This document shows positions 22,376 through 32,605 of a DNA stretch of 64,000 nucleotides, piece after piece. Numbering within the stretch: the stretch's first letter is position 1; each line of letters opens with the position of its first letter. The position numbers and the translations under genes were made by a program. The notes under the pieces are model-generated. The model was not told the DNA's origin. It did no database searches and saw nothing but the letters and a program-made list of their open reading frames with translations. The stretch comes from Haematobia irritans (taxonomy: Eukaryota > Arthropoda > Insecta > Diptera > Muscidae), in assembly GCF_050003625.1 (NCBI RefSeq), contig NC_134399.1, positions 221,644,975-221,708,974 of the forward strand, in the 5' to 3' direction.

Positions 22376-22574
22376 TTAGTAAAACCAATTTTCGGCCAAT
22401 CTTCAAAAGTGTCTTCAAATGGTCTACGCTGAATTCTGCAGTTCGTCTACTTTGAAGTGAAATTTCTCAATATAGATGCACTTAGAAGTGACTGAATTCT
22501 TTATTGATATAAATTTCTTGAAAATTCTTGTATCACCCGATTTGGAAAATATTTTTCAAAAAAAGGAAAAGAAA
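22376..22574. other. short AT-rich spacer
   Basis: Between the truncated DINE-B and the 434-bp duplication. No gene recognised. Confidence 0.4.
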
Positions 22575-23442
22575 GAATTTTAGCACAATGGACTGGATGG
22601 TCTAACCCAACAAATATAACGACGGTACCCTATACTCTAAAAAAATACTTGGATCCAATTGATACCGAGCCGAAGATGTTGCTCCAATAAAGTAAAAACA
22701 TTTTTTGCGTGTAGTTTATCGAATTTTCATCATTTTTTCGGTATATTTACAAAGTTTTTTTTTTAATGCCATTGATTTGTAAGTGAATAAATCAGTGGCA
22801 TTAAAATAATAAAAATTTTGTAACTTAAAAAAAAGTTTTCTTAATTTCGACTAACAAAAAACTTAAAAATCCCCAAAGTATTTCCGAAAAAAAATAAATT
22901 AAAGATTTTAGTTTTTAGCTTATATTTGAATCGTTTTGATTTCAAGTCTTAAGATTCAATATCTCAGTTAATGTAAAGCCGATTTCTTTAAATTAAAAGA
23001 AAAATAGAGAATTTTAGCACAATGGACTGGATAGTCTAATCCAACAAATATAACGACCGTACCCTATACTCTAAAAAAAAAATTACTTGGATCCAATTGT
23101 TACCGAGCCGAAGATGCAGCTTCCATAAAGTAAAGACATTTCTTGCGTGTAGTTTATCGAATTTTCATCATTTTTTTCGATATATTTACAAAGTTTTTTT
23201 TTTATGCCATTGATTTGTAAGCGGATAAATCAATGGCATTAAAAAGAAACTAAAATTTAGCAACTTAAAGAAAAAGTTTTCTTAATTTCGAAAAAAATTA
23301 ACTTCAAAATCCTCAAAGTATTTCCGAAAAAAAATTAAATTAAAGATCCTTAAACTAGTTTTTAACTTATATTTAAATCGTTTTGATCTTAAGCCTTAAC
23401 ATTCAATATCTCAGTTGATTTAAAGACGATTTCTATAAATTA
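22575..23442. repeat. 434-bp tandem duplication
   Basis: GAATTTTAGCACAATGGACT starts at 22575 and again at 23009. The two copies stay similar along their length with small indels. Each begins with a SINE-tail-like CACAATGGACTGGATRGTCT, then a TACTCTAAAAAAA motif and a 'TACCGAGCCGAAGATG' segment. Each holds a hairpin ATGCCATTGATTT...AAATCARTGGCAT. I cannot name the source; it may be a MITE relative of 10179-10792. Confidence 0.85.
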
Positions 23443-24922
23443 AAAATGTTTTGCTTTACTTTAATGAAAATTTGCCTTACTTCGAAGAACTACGTCTTTA
23501 ACAGAAGGACGCAAATTTCGAAAATATGTGTGCTAAATTTAATGAAAAACAAATTTGAAGCACAGATTATAAACTTTCTTTTAATTCAAATGTCATTATT
23601 AAAAAAAAAAAAAAACTTGTCTTTAATATAGTGTAAATTGTGTGTATTCAAATCTAGGTTGTATAATCTTCCATATTAGGTCAATATATTTTTCAGTATA
23701 AAAAGAAATAACAAAAGTCCTCGAGCTTGAAATGAAAATTCATTTATTATTATAAAGACGAAAGAAAACCCAATTGGTGTTGGTAATAATCAGAAAATAC
23801 TAATAAATTCAAATTTAAAAGAAAAGTCTTTTAAGACACACTTTTCTTTTAAATCATCAATGTCATTCTTCGCTTTGTTCGCTCGGACCATGGGAATTAA
23901 GACAATCTCATTGGAATCGGGCCAGCTTTTATTTTCAGTGTAACAAATACCCATAATGTATTGAGCATTTGAGTTTGCAAATTTTCCTAGTACTTTCACT
24001 ATCTAATTGATACACAGTTTTGTTCACATTTATCTCTCGATGTTTTTGACGTTTCCTACAAGATCGAACTACACTTATTGATTGTGTGACAAAACTCGGT
24101 TTAGATTTGGATAAAGCTCCCATATAAACGTTTGACCAAAACTAATCATTGACTGGAAATAAAATCTATATGCATGCTACTTAACTTTAATATTCCATAT
24201 TCCCATATTCTCTTATTTAGATTATGGTAATCGTTTGAAAACGCATGGTGTATGTTACTGAAATAAATTATGAGAATTCAGGCAGTTTTGCTTCTGATTG
24301 TCTCTCCTTTACTTCCTTTTGAATGATATTGTGAATACCCTTAGGATATTAGCTATCAAACACATAACTAAAATTGTAATGAGTTCCAAGTATCTAACCA
24401 CTGTTTCCACAAAACCCCATTAATTAGCCTTTAGTCAAGTCATTGCATACATTGCAATGAAAATCTATCTGTCACTGCCACTGTGTTATAATTACTCCTC
24501 TGTGTACCAGTCCATTGTGCATAAGTCCATATTTATTCTTTCATCTGTGGAGAGAATACATATTTTACTCTCCCCTCAACTTTTGCCTAGGAGGAATGAT
24601 GTGAAAGCTCACATAACCAAAAGACAAGAACATATTGGCTTATTTACATTGACAACTACCACACATATTTAAATATATTCTTTGAATGCGAGTGTACAAT
24701 ATACAAACAGACATTTCTATATGAATGGTCATAGTCGAATGGATCAACAAGTGCTTGTTATTGTATAACTTTAGACCACTCGCCTCCCCCCTACCACACT
24801 CACAATCTCTCATTGGATGACATTTGTTTTGTTTTCGTCATTTGCCTCAACGAAAATTTATTCTCATTCTCTGTAACATTGTTTTCATATGCCCTTGCTG
24901 TTTTTGTTTTCGTGTTTTGCAG
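23443..24922. other. intron upstream of the receptor exon
   Basis: AT-rich DNA with no strong repeat family, one of the cleanest parts of the window. It ends in a pyrimidine-rich stretch (CTGTTTTTGTTTTCGTGTTT) and the acceptor TTGCAG at 24917-24922. I looked for an exon for receptor helices 1-4 on this strand and did not find one. Confidence 0.5.
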
Positions 24923-25041
24923 CTTTCATTCTTCCTGTCATCGTACGTGGCCCCATTGACGTTAATATGTTTCCTGTACATGGGCATGCTGGCACGTCTC
25001 TGGAAAAGTGCGCCTGGTTGCAAACCATCTGCCGAGTCTCG
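24923..25041 (+). CDS. AstA-R1: neuropeptide GPCR exon: helix 5 to loop 3 (allatostatin-A receptor-like)
   Basis: A 119-bp internal exon between acceptor TTGCAG and donor GTAAGTAT. It starts at phase 0 and encodes 39 codons plus two bases. The product opens LSFFLSSYVAPLTLICFLYM, which is transmembrane helix 5 with its conserved proline (YVAP), then MLARLWKSAPG and SAES(R), the start of intracellular loop 3. The split CG completes to CGC (Arg) with the first base of the exon at 32263. Allatostatin-A receptors are plasma-membrane, G-protein-coupled receptors of the galanin-like group, and the helix-5/loop-3 pattern with ARLW and AES(R) fits them best. The GPCR call is firm; the exact receptor is by recognition only, and a second allatostatin-A receptor paralogue is the alternative. 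Confidence 0.75.
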
Positions 25042-26110
25042 GTAAGTATCGCAGTTACTTAGTTCCACACCCACATCCATACCCTACCCTACCCCTGACC
25101 CCTGGTGAACCATAACTGGAACAAAAGGCCTCATCTAAGAATAAACATTTAACAGCATTTCTCCTTCAAGACGACATTAACAGAGCACTTTGCACTTCAG
25201 TGAATTCCATAGCACTTTATGTTGTGAGTGGAAGAGTGGTAGAGAGAGAGAGGGAGAGTGAAGAGTGAAGAGTGATGGTGAGAAATTATACGCACTATTG
25301 CATATAAAATTAATGAGGAGCAAGGGACCTAATTATAATTAGTTTAAAACCCAAGTAGTAATAGTAGTTCACTCTAAACAAAGGGGGTAGTATGCAAAAG
25401 CAAAGAGAAGAATAATTTAAAAAAAGAACTACAAGACTAAATTATTGCAATAAATTCTTGTCGGTATAAAATATTATAACTCTATGATTTATCTCTCTCA
25501 TAATCGGGGGGAAAATTAATAATTTTCTCCACTGGTTTAAATCATACTCACCTTGGTGACATAACGAAAATAGTTCGAATACAATGGATTTGGATTTTAA
25601 GGACATATCACTAACTGGGACCCCAAGCTTATTTTAAGTAAAGTCTTGACAGACATATCCTATTTGTGTCCTCAGAAAAAGTATTTTTCTTTCTTCGTTA
25701 TTGCTGACATTTTCGATGCAATCTCAGGTTTAAGTAAAGCAATAAAACATGAGATATGTAAAATTCTCAGAAAAGTCAACGTCACATAGATTGATTTGCT
25801 GAGATAGACCAGCAGTTTTTCAGGAACTACAAACCTTTAAATAAAACTCACGATCTATGCCTCATGAAGTCCAACATGACAAGTTTTATTGATGGTCGTT
25901 TGTATTGTAAATACGTACAATGACATTTTTTTCCTTAATACGGCGTTGGCGACTGTTCGTTGTTGATGACTTGAAATGATCGTTGTCGATTTATTGATAC
26001 GGTTGTCGTTGATGATTCCATTTTACGACGTGGGTTACTATTCGGTTTTGATAATTGAATTTCAATAATTCGGAATTGTCGTTCACGATTTGTAGATGCG
26101 TAGACGATTT
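25042..26110 (+). other. intron after the helix-5 exon, 5' part
   Basis: Begins with a consensus donor GTAAGTAT. It contains a short GAGAGA/GAAGAGTGA simple-repeat stretch near 25235-25280 and otherwise unremarkable AT-rich sequence. From about 25940 CGTTGTCGATT-like words become frequent, leading into the minisatellite at 26111. Confidence 0.6.
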
Positions 26111-27535
26111 CATTATACAGCATCAGTGATTAATCATTTTCGATAATTCGGTTTTTAATAATAATGCCAGCAAAGGAAAAGCAACCAAGCTAACAACCGA
26201 AGCAAATAGTGAAGAAGCAAGCGGAAGAGAGCAATAGACAAAGCGATTCGTGCGGAAACAAGCTAGTTGCGGAGACAACTAGTGAGGAAGCAAGGTAATT
26301 GGCGAAATACTTAGTGCATAATCCAGCGCTAGTTAATTGCCGAAGCAATTAGTGCGGAAGCAAGTCAAATGGCGAAGTAAGTAGTGCGGAAGAAATCATT
26401 ATACAGCATCAGTGATTAATCATTTTCGGTAATTCGGATTTGAAAAATATTGCCATCAAAGGAAAAGCAACCAAGCTAACAACCGAAGCAATTAGTGCAG
26501 AAGCAAGCGGAAGAGAGCAATAGACAAAGCGATTCGTGCGGAAGCAAGCTAGTCGCGGAGACAACTTGTGCGGAAGCAAGGTAATTGGCGAGATACTTAG
26601 TGCACAATCCAGCGTATACGGAAGCTAGTTAATTGCCGAAGCAATTAGTGCGGAAGCAAGTCAAATGGCGAAGTAAGTAGTGCGGAAGAAATCTAAGTGC
26701 CAAGACACTTAGTACGGAAGCAAGCTAGTTGTCGAAACTACCAGTGTTGAAGCTGTTCGGCTGTTAGACGAAGCAATTAGTGCGGAAGTAAGCTATGTGC
26801 CGAGACACTTGGTGCATATGCAAGCGAATACGTAAGCAAAGTTAGTGCCGAAACAATTAGTGCGGACGCAAGTCAAAAGCCGAATCAATTAAGAAGCATA
26901 CTCATTGCGGAAGAAAGCAAAAAGACGAATTCCTGTGAAAGTAAGCTAGTTGCGGAGTCAACTAGTGCGGAAGCAAGCTAAATGACGAGATACTTAGGGC
27001 ACAATCCAGCGTATACGGAAGCTAGTTAATTAGGGAAGTGCGCAAGCAAGTCAAACGCCGAAGTAATTAGTGCGGAAGAAAGCTAAAAGCCGAAGTAATT
27101 AGTGCGGCACAAAGCTAACAACCGAATCAATTAGTGCGAAAGCAAGCTAATTGTCCAAGCAATTAGTGTGAAAGCAATCCAAAAGCCGAAGCAATTAGTG
27201 CAGAAGCATGCTAATTACGAAAAAAGGTAAAAGTCGAAGCAGTTTGGTCGAATGCAAGCTAGTTGCCAAGACAACTAGTGCGGAAGCAAGCTAAATGACG
27301 CAATATCAAGTGCACAATGGGGAAGCAAGTTAAATGCCGAAGTAATTAGTGCGGAAGAAAGCTAAGTGCCAAGAAATTAAGTGCAGAAGCAGTTTATTCC
27401 CTAAGCAATTAGTGCGGAAGCAAGTGAAAAGCCCAAGCAATTGGTGCGGAAACAAGCTAAGTGACGAGACACCTAGTGCGGAGCATACTACTTGCCGAAA
27501 AATCTTGTGCGGAAGCAAGCGAATGAGAATAGGTT
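26111..27535. repeat. degenerate ~30-bp minisatellite with 286-bp duplication
   Basis: Built from variants of GCCGAAGCAATTAGTGCGG and AAGCAAGCTA, repeated several dozen times with variable spacing. A longer block beginning CATTATACAGCATCAGTG at 26111 is repeated at 26397 (286-bp offset) with few differences. It is richer in G and C than its surroundings. The repeats are too irregular and too rich in stops to be a protein gene. No flanking transposon ends were found. Confidence 0.85.
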
Positions 27536-27840
27536 TGAACTCCTAGACGGTCATATCTATGCTAAAGAGCTCTCTGATAATGAAATTCTGACCATTTACT
27601 AAAATGTTGCTCTGAAATTACTTTCGCATGTAACTGACACTACCTAGTAGTGAAACATAGCCAGTATAAATTAATATGCATGACATAGTAGTGGTACGTA
27701 GTAGCTTTCACAGTGACCACAATAAGTATACGGATAAGAGGGGTGGTATCCTAATTACACTGATCGTAAATAGTGTGTGTATGATAATAAAATGGAGTAC
27801 TATGTTGTGTTGGAGAAATAGTGGATTGTATTTCGAACCG
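27536..27840. other. intron, nothing recognised
   Basis: No repeat family, exon or terminus seen between the minisatellite and the mariner end. Confidence 0.4.
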
Positions 27841-27970
27841 TTAGGTTGGCTGATAAGTCCCCGGTCTAACAAAGAAAAACACCTTTGTTTGTCAAAATTC
27901 GTGTTTATTATTCAACATATGTTATGCGTCTTGAATGCTATGGGAAACTCTTTCGCATTTCTATTTTAAA
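27841..27970. mobile_element. irritans-type mariner end (ITR plus adjacent UTR)
   Basis: TTAGGTTGGCTGATAAGTCC followed by CCGGTCT is very close to the terminal inverted repeat of irritans-subfamily mariners (Himar-type GGTTGGCTGATAAGTCCCCG core). The next bases, GTCAAAATTCGTGTTTATTATTC, fit the untranslated end next to it. No opposite ITR or transposase is visible, so it is a one-ended fragment. Confidence 0.75.
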
Positions 27971-28599
27971 GACAAAAAATCGATTGTGGTCAAGACAACA
28001 TTTTTTCCGGGCCAAAAATTGCCACCATCACTAAGCCCACTTCTAATATCTTATGCTTTACAGAAACCTGTCAACTAAATTAAATTGAATTTTCGCATAA
28101 ACCTCTGAACAATGAAGAATCTAGGGAGAAGCGTACTTCAGTTATGACTAATACGTCCTTGGTCATAGATAGTTATGGTGAAACTAATGGCTGTGGCATA
28201 ATCAACTGCAGAAGTTTACATGTGGCAAGCAACAGTACTCCATAATGTAGCCATGAAGCCAATTTAAATTTCTCTGCCGAGTTAGCGGGAAGCAGTGGGG
28301 CAGGCAAGAAAGCAATATAACCACAAAACCCAACGAGGTAGATTATGCCTCAAATTGTGGGTAATTCTCACGAAATGCGTTAACAACTTTTCGCCTTGAA
28401 TATTGTACTCGTAAATGTTACTGAAGAGGTCTGGCAAAACTTTCTAATGGCTAAGATAAGCAACCATTCATTACACAACTTCGGAGGAAGTTGTAGACAA
28501 AGACAAATATTCATAGTTGATCCACTAATTACTTAACGAATAAACTGGTGAACTACTCGTACTTGTGTAAATATTTTATGGATTGCATGAATTTTGACA
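27971..28599. other. intron, nothing recognised
   Basis: Unremarkable mixed sequence. No open frame, splice-flanked exon or repeat family that I can support. Confidence 0.4.
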
Positions 28600-30200
28600 A
28601 AATTTTCGATAGAAATAAAATTTTGACAAAATTTTCGATAGGAATAAAATTTTGACAAATTTTTCTATAGAAATAAAATTTTGATAAAATTTTCTATAGC
28701 AATAAAATTTTGACAAAATTTTCTATAGAAATTAAATTTGTACAAATTTTTCTATAGAAATAAAAGTTTGATAAAATTTTCTATAGCAATAAAATTTTGA
28801 CAAAATTTTCTATAGAAATAAAATTTTGACAAAATTTTCTATAGAAATAAAATTTTGACAACATTTTCTATAGAAATAAAATTTTGACCAAATAAATTTG
28901 ACAAGCATACTTTTCCTCTGTTGGTTAAGCTAAACTTATATGCATGGTTTTAAGCTGATAGCCGGCTTATGCCGAAATAAATTCGAAACAAACATATCTC
29001 TTTTCCTATGCCACTGTCAAATCATCGATTTGAATTCACAAGCCGGCTATCAATGTAAAACCTTTTTTCGGAGGGTTCAAGTGTGGTTTTTGTTGGGTTT
29101 AATAAACTGCCTGAATTTATTCTGATAATTGGTTGATAGTTTTGCTGCAAGTAGAGGATGCTGATGAGGAATGTGGTAATTCCGAAACGTGCGTCCATCC
29201 AACCATCTTGCAGTCTATAGGGCTTTGCCCAAATAAATTTGACAAACATTCTTTTCCTCTGTTGGTTAAGCTACACTGGTAGTTTAGTCAATGTATGGTT
29301 TTAAGCTGCAATAAAAGACAACAACAATGCTTAAAGAACAAAACCAACAATAACAAAACAAAACAAATGAAGAAATAAAATTTTGACAAAATTTTATATA
29401 AAAATAAAATTTTGGGAAAATTTTCTATAGAAAGAAATTTTTTACCAAATTTTCTGTAGAAATAAATTTTTAAGAAAATTTTTGTAGCAAATTTTCTAAG
29501 GAAATAAAATGTTGACAAAATTATATATAGAAATAAATTTTTGAGAAAATTGTCTATAGAAAGAACATTTTGACCAAATTTTCTATATAAATAAAATGTT
29601 GACAAAATTTTGTACAGAAATAAAATTTTAACAAATTTTTCTATAGAAATAACATTTTGAGAAAATTTTCTATAGAAATAAAATTTTGACAACATTTTCG
29701 ATAGAAATAAAATTTTGACAAATTTTTCTATAGAAATAAAAATTTGACAAAATTTTGTATAGAAATAAAATTTTGTGAAAATTTTTTATAGGAATACAAT
29801 TTTGATAAAATTATCTATAGAAATAAAATTTTGAGAAAATTTTCTATAGAATGAAATTTTCTACCAAATTTTCTGTAGAAATAAATTTTTAAGAAAATTT
29901 TTGTAGCAAATTTTCTAAAGAAATAAAATGTTGACAAAATTATATATAGAAATAAATTTTTGAGAAAATTGTCTATAGAAAGAAAATGTTGACCAAATTT
30001 TCTATAGAAATAAAATTGCGAAAAAATAAATAAACAAAATATAAACAAACAAAAGTTATTGCTCTCTCTTGTTGGTGCAAGATAAATCATTAAGTTCAAA
30101 CTCAGCGCAAAAATGTTATCAAAAACTTAAAAATGAGATTTTTTGTTTAATTTGGTAGATTTGGTAAAGTTTTCTTCAAATTTTGGTAGATTATTTAGTT
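28600..30200 (+). repeat. 29-bp minisatellite arrays with interior modules
   Basis: Two arrays of the GACAAAATTTTCTATAGAAA type (28600-28890 and 29372-30016) are separated by a non-array module. AAATAAATTTGACAAGCATA...GGTTTTAAGCTG at 28889-28959 recurs at 29230-29307, flanking about 270 bp of other sequence. A module at 30040-30115 (GCTCTCTCTTGTTGGTGCAA) is shared, inverted, with 59670-59770. The right edge TTGGTAGATTATTTAGTTG resembles the right end of the TIR elements at 42294 and 56707 but has lost the GGCAAC terminus. Probably a decayed copy of that element. Confidence 0.7.
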
Positions 30201-30329
30201 GTAGTAACGTATACGAATGATCATAAACTAGTTTGGTTACTCGTATACTTAATTGCCGCCGACACATGCAGTGTGGATGCAATGCCTACTTTATTATATC
30301 CCTGAAAGCTTAACTGAACTCTTACTGCT

Positions 30330-31005
30330 ATGTTTTGCTGGACTGTGGTATCAAAATGGACTTAACAGTATAAGTGCCCAGCAAAAAAATTTGGAAGTTC
30401 TTCCAAAGGCACAACTTTAAAAGCACTTCCAGAAGATGTACTCCCAATGATGTTCTTTTTTTTAACTACACAGAAATTTTTTTTAATTCAATTTTTTTAT
30501 AACATACTTTTTTCATATTTTAATGGGTAGTTTTAACTTTTTTATTTCAAATTGGTTAAAAACAGTTTAAGAATTAATAAAATGATACAAATTATTTAAA
30601 TTTTGTCAAAAAAATGCTATATCCCATCTGAAAAATTGTGAATTTTTGAAAATATTTGAGGTCAAACGTTTCAGACAAGCGTTAGAATCCATTAAAAATT
30701 ATCAAAAATTATAAAAATTATTTATTTGACAAAATATCGCAGAATTTTTTAATTCACATCCAAAACATTGAATTCGGAGCACACCTAAAGAAGTGATGCA
30801 AATTCAGTGCACCGGCTGTTGAAATGGAGGACTTCTGTCCTATGACAAGCCTATGTTAAATTCATCGCTTCTGAGTCAATTTTGCACCACTTCCGGATCC
30901 AAAAAGAACATTTTCATTACTTTTTTGGCGACGCTTTTTTTACTGGGTGAGTCTAAAATAACGAGCACCACTATACCCATCCTATCCTAACCCAAAGACA
31001 ATAAA
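30330..31005 (+). mobile_element. SINE tail relic split by a MITE
   Basis: GTGGTATCAAAATGGACTTA and AGTATAAGTG (30348-30376) resume after the MITE as TGAGTCTAAAATAACGAGCA and a decayed CCTATCCTAACCC tail (30948-31000). Together they resemble the last ~90 bp of the SINE at 20867. Confidence 0.6.
30377..30947. mobile_element. CCCAG-ended MITE
   Basis: Ends CCCAGCAAAAAAATT and, inverted, CCCAGTAAAAAAAGC enclose 571 bp with no coding frame. The flanks AAGTG and TGAG, against the unbroken SINE text AAGTGAG, suggest a duplication of only two or three bases. A shorter relative lies at 53295-53410. Confidence 0.65.
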
Positions 31006-32262
31006 CTTAAGGAATATAGGAAATTGGCTTGAGTCATACCAAATGTTGCATTTACCATGTTAGTTCCATACATGTTTGTAATTTTTTTTTATTTATTTTT
31101 CGTTTTTATTTTTTAAATGAAAAACTTAATTTTCTTAATGAAATAATGGTAAATTGTAGGCTACCACATAAAAAATTACATTTTCCCGTTTAAGGAAATT
31201 TATTGCGTGAACTTAATTTCTTTTTATTTGCATTTTAATGCTATGTCAATACATGTCGTATACGCGTTTGGTTCGAGTATGAAACTAACACGGTAAACGG
31301 TTTGATCTCCTCAGTAGCCAATTTCGTATCTTTTTAGAGTTTATTGTCTTTGACCTAAAACACTGAGTTGTGTTTATATTTGAATACAGATCAAAATTTT
31401 TTTACTCTGACCATTACATACTGTAGCGTAAAAATTGGCATAATTTAATCTTCTTTGGGTTTATTGGTTTCATTTCTTGGTTTTCTTAAACACCAACCCA
31501 AAATCTAGGTAAACAGCTAATATTGCTCGATTTAGTACAAACTCTCTTACAAAATGACCTGGGAAAATAAATAAATATTTGCAAAATATGGATTATGCCA
31601 CATGAGAAAATAATCTAGATCTTTATCAAAAAATCCAATTGTATTCGATATAAAAGAATATCAGATAGAAATATGTGTGAATAATCCAAATATTTTCTGA
31701 ATATGATAACTAAAAGCAAAAGGGAATACTATGATAGTCTCAATCATCATCATCATCAGCATCATCCTGCTCAGACTTATGTGATTGCCTAGACATATTT
31801 TATTCATAAAAATACGAATTCAAAGAACTAATATAGAATAAGGACAACAACAGACTCAATGATATGAGCCCTCACACACACACACACACATTCGCATTAT
31901 TCGCAAACATGGATACGGATGACATAAAGGCCATCTTAACTAATATATATGTGTGTACGGAGAAGAACATCAATCAAGGATTATGCCTTAATACATGTGT
32001 ATCGGTAATACTTTATTGGCTTTTCTTTAATGTTTTTCTTTTTTCTTCTTTTTTCCTTCCATTTTCATGTCTACACGCCGCTTTTATCAAATTCCAATGG
32101 TAATGGCCTTGCTTTAATGCATTCACTGATGTTGACTGACTTGGATGACGTCCTGGCTACCTTAATGCTACTGCTTGTTGCCTAACAATGATGTCCCTAC
32201 GAATGTTTGATTGATGGTATGTGACGACGCTCACACACACACACACATCCACACTCGTGTAG
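31006..32262 (+). other. intron upstream of the helix-6 exon
   Basis: Transposon-poor DNA with a CATCAT run (31744-31766) and two CA runs (31868-31888 and 32231-32246). It ends in the acceptor GTGTAG at 32257-32262. A branch-point-like CTAAC lies at 32182-32186. Confidence 0.55.
32231..32262 (+). promoter_or_regulatory. splice acceptor preceded by CA repeat
   Basis: The usual pyrimidine tract is replaced by (CA)n and CATCCACACTC before GTGTAG. CA-rich elements can bind hnRNP-L-type regulators in other animals; whether they do here is inference. The acceptor of the preceding exon (24917-24922) has an ordinary T-rich tract. Confidence 0.6.
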
Positions 32263-32338
32263 CAAAGGAAAACGACGAGTCACACGTATGGTGGTTGTTG
32301 TGGTTCTGGCCTTTGCCATATGTTGGCTACCCATACAC
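32263..32338 (+). CDS. AstA-R1: neuropeptide GPCR exon: loop 3 to helix 6 (allatostatin-A receptor-like)
   Basis: A 76-bp exon between acceptor GTGTAG and donor GTAAGTTA. Its first base completes the arginine codon begun at 25040-25041, then 25 whole codons follow: KGKRRVTRMVVVV, then the helix-6 signature FAICWLPIH (the F..CW.P switch of class A receptors). The basic KGKRRVTR end of loop 3 is where G proteins couple in this family. It ends at phase 0, so helix 7 must start in a further exon, which is not found in the remaining 31.7 kb. Phase match with the upstream exon and correct order on the same strand make one gene near certain; the receptor identity is by recognition. Confidence 0.8.
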
Positions 32339-32605
32339 GTAAGTTAATTTTTTGAGTTTTTTATTTCAGGGGTTTTATGACCCATAATATTTGTGAAATT
32401 TTGATCCTGCCTATTTAGACCGAAATGTATGAGATTCATCACTGTGGTACATTTTTAGTTGTTTATAAGTATCCATCGGTTCACCAAGTTTTTGATCCGA
32501 TTATGGGTTGAGTGAAAATGTTGAGTCATACGAGTTTGAGGAAAAACTTTCTGGATAATCTTAAAAAAAGTTTAACAACTTTCGAAGATTTTGTCTCTAC
32601 TTTAG
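32339..32605 (+). other. intron start after the helix-6 exon
   Basis: Consensus donor GTAAGTTA followed by ordinary AT-rich intron sequence up to the DINE-B at 32606. Confidence 0.6.

Noticed and set aside
23790..23999. Minus-strand open frame with MGICYTENKSWPDSNEIVLIP
   Set aside because: No splice context on that strand and no known domain; probably repeat-derived.
26111..27535. CRISPR-like array (repeats with spacers)
   Set aside because: Repeats are degenerate, spacing varies from a few to about 30 bp, and the context is a eukaryotic intron.
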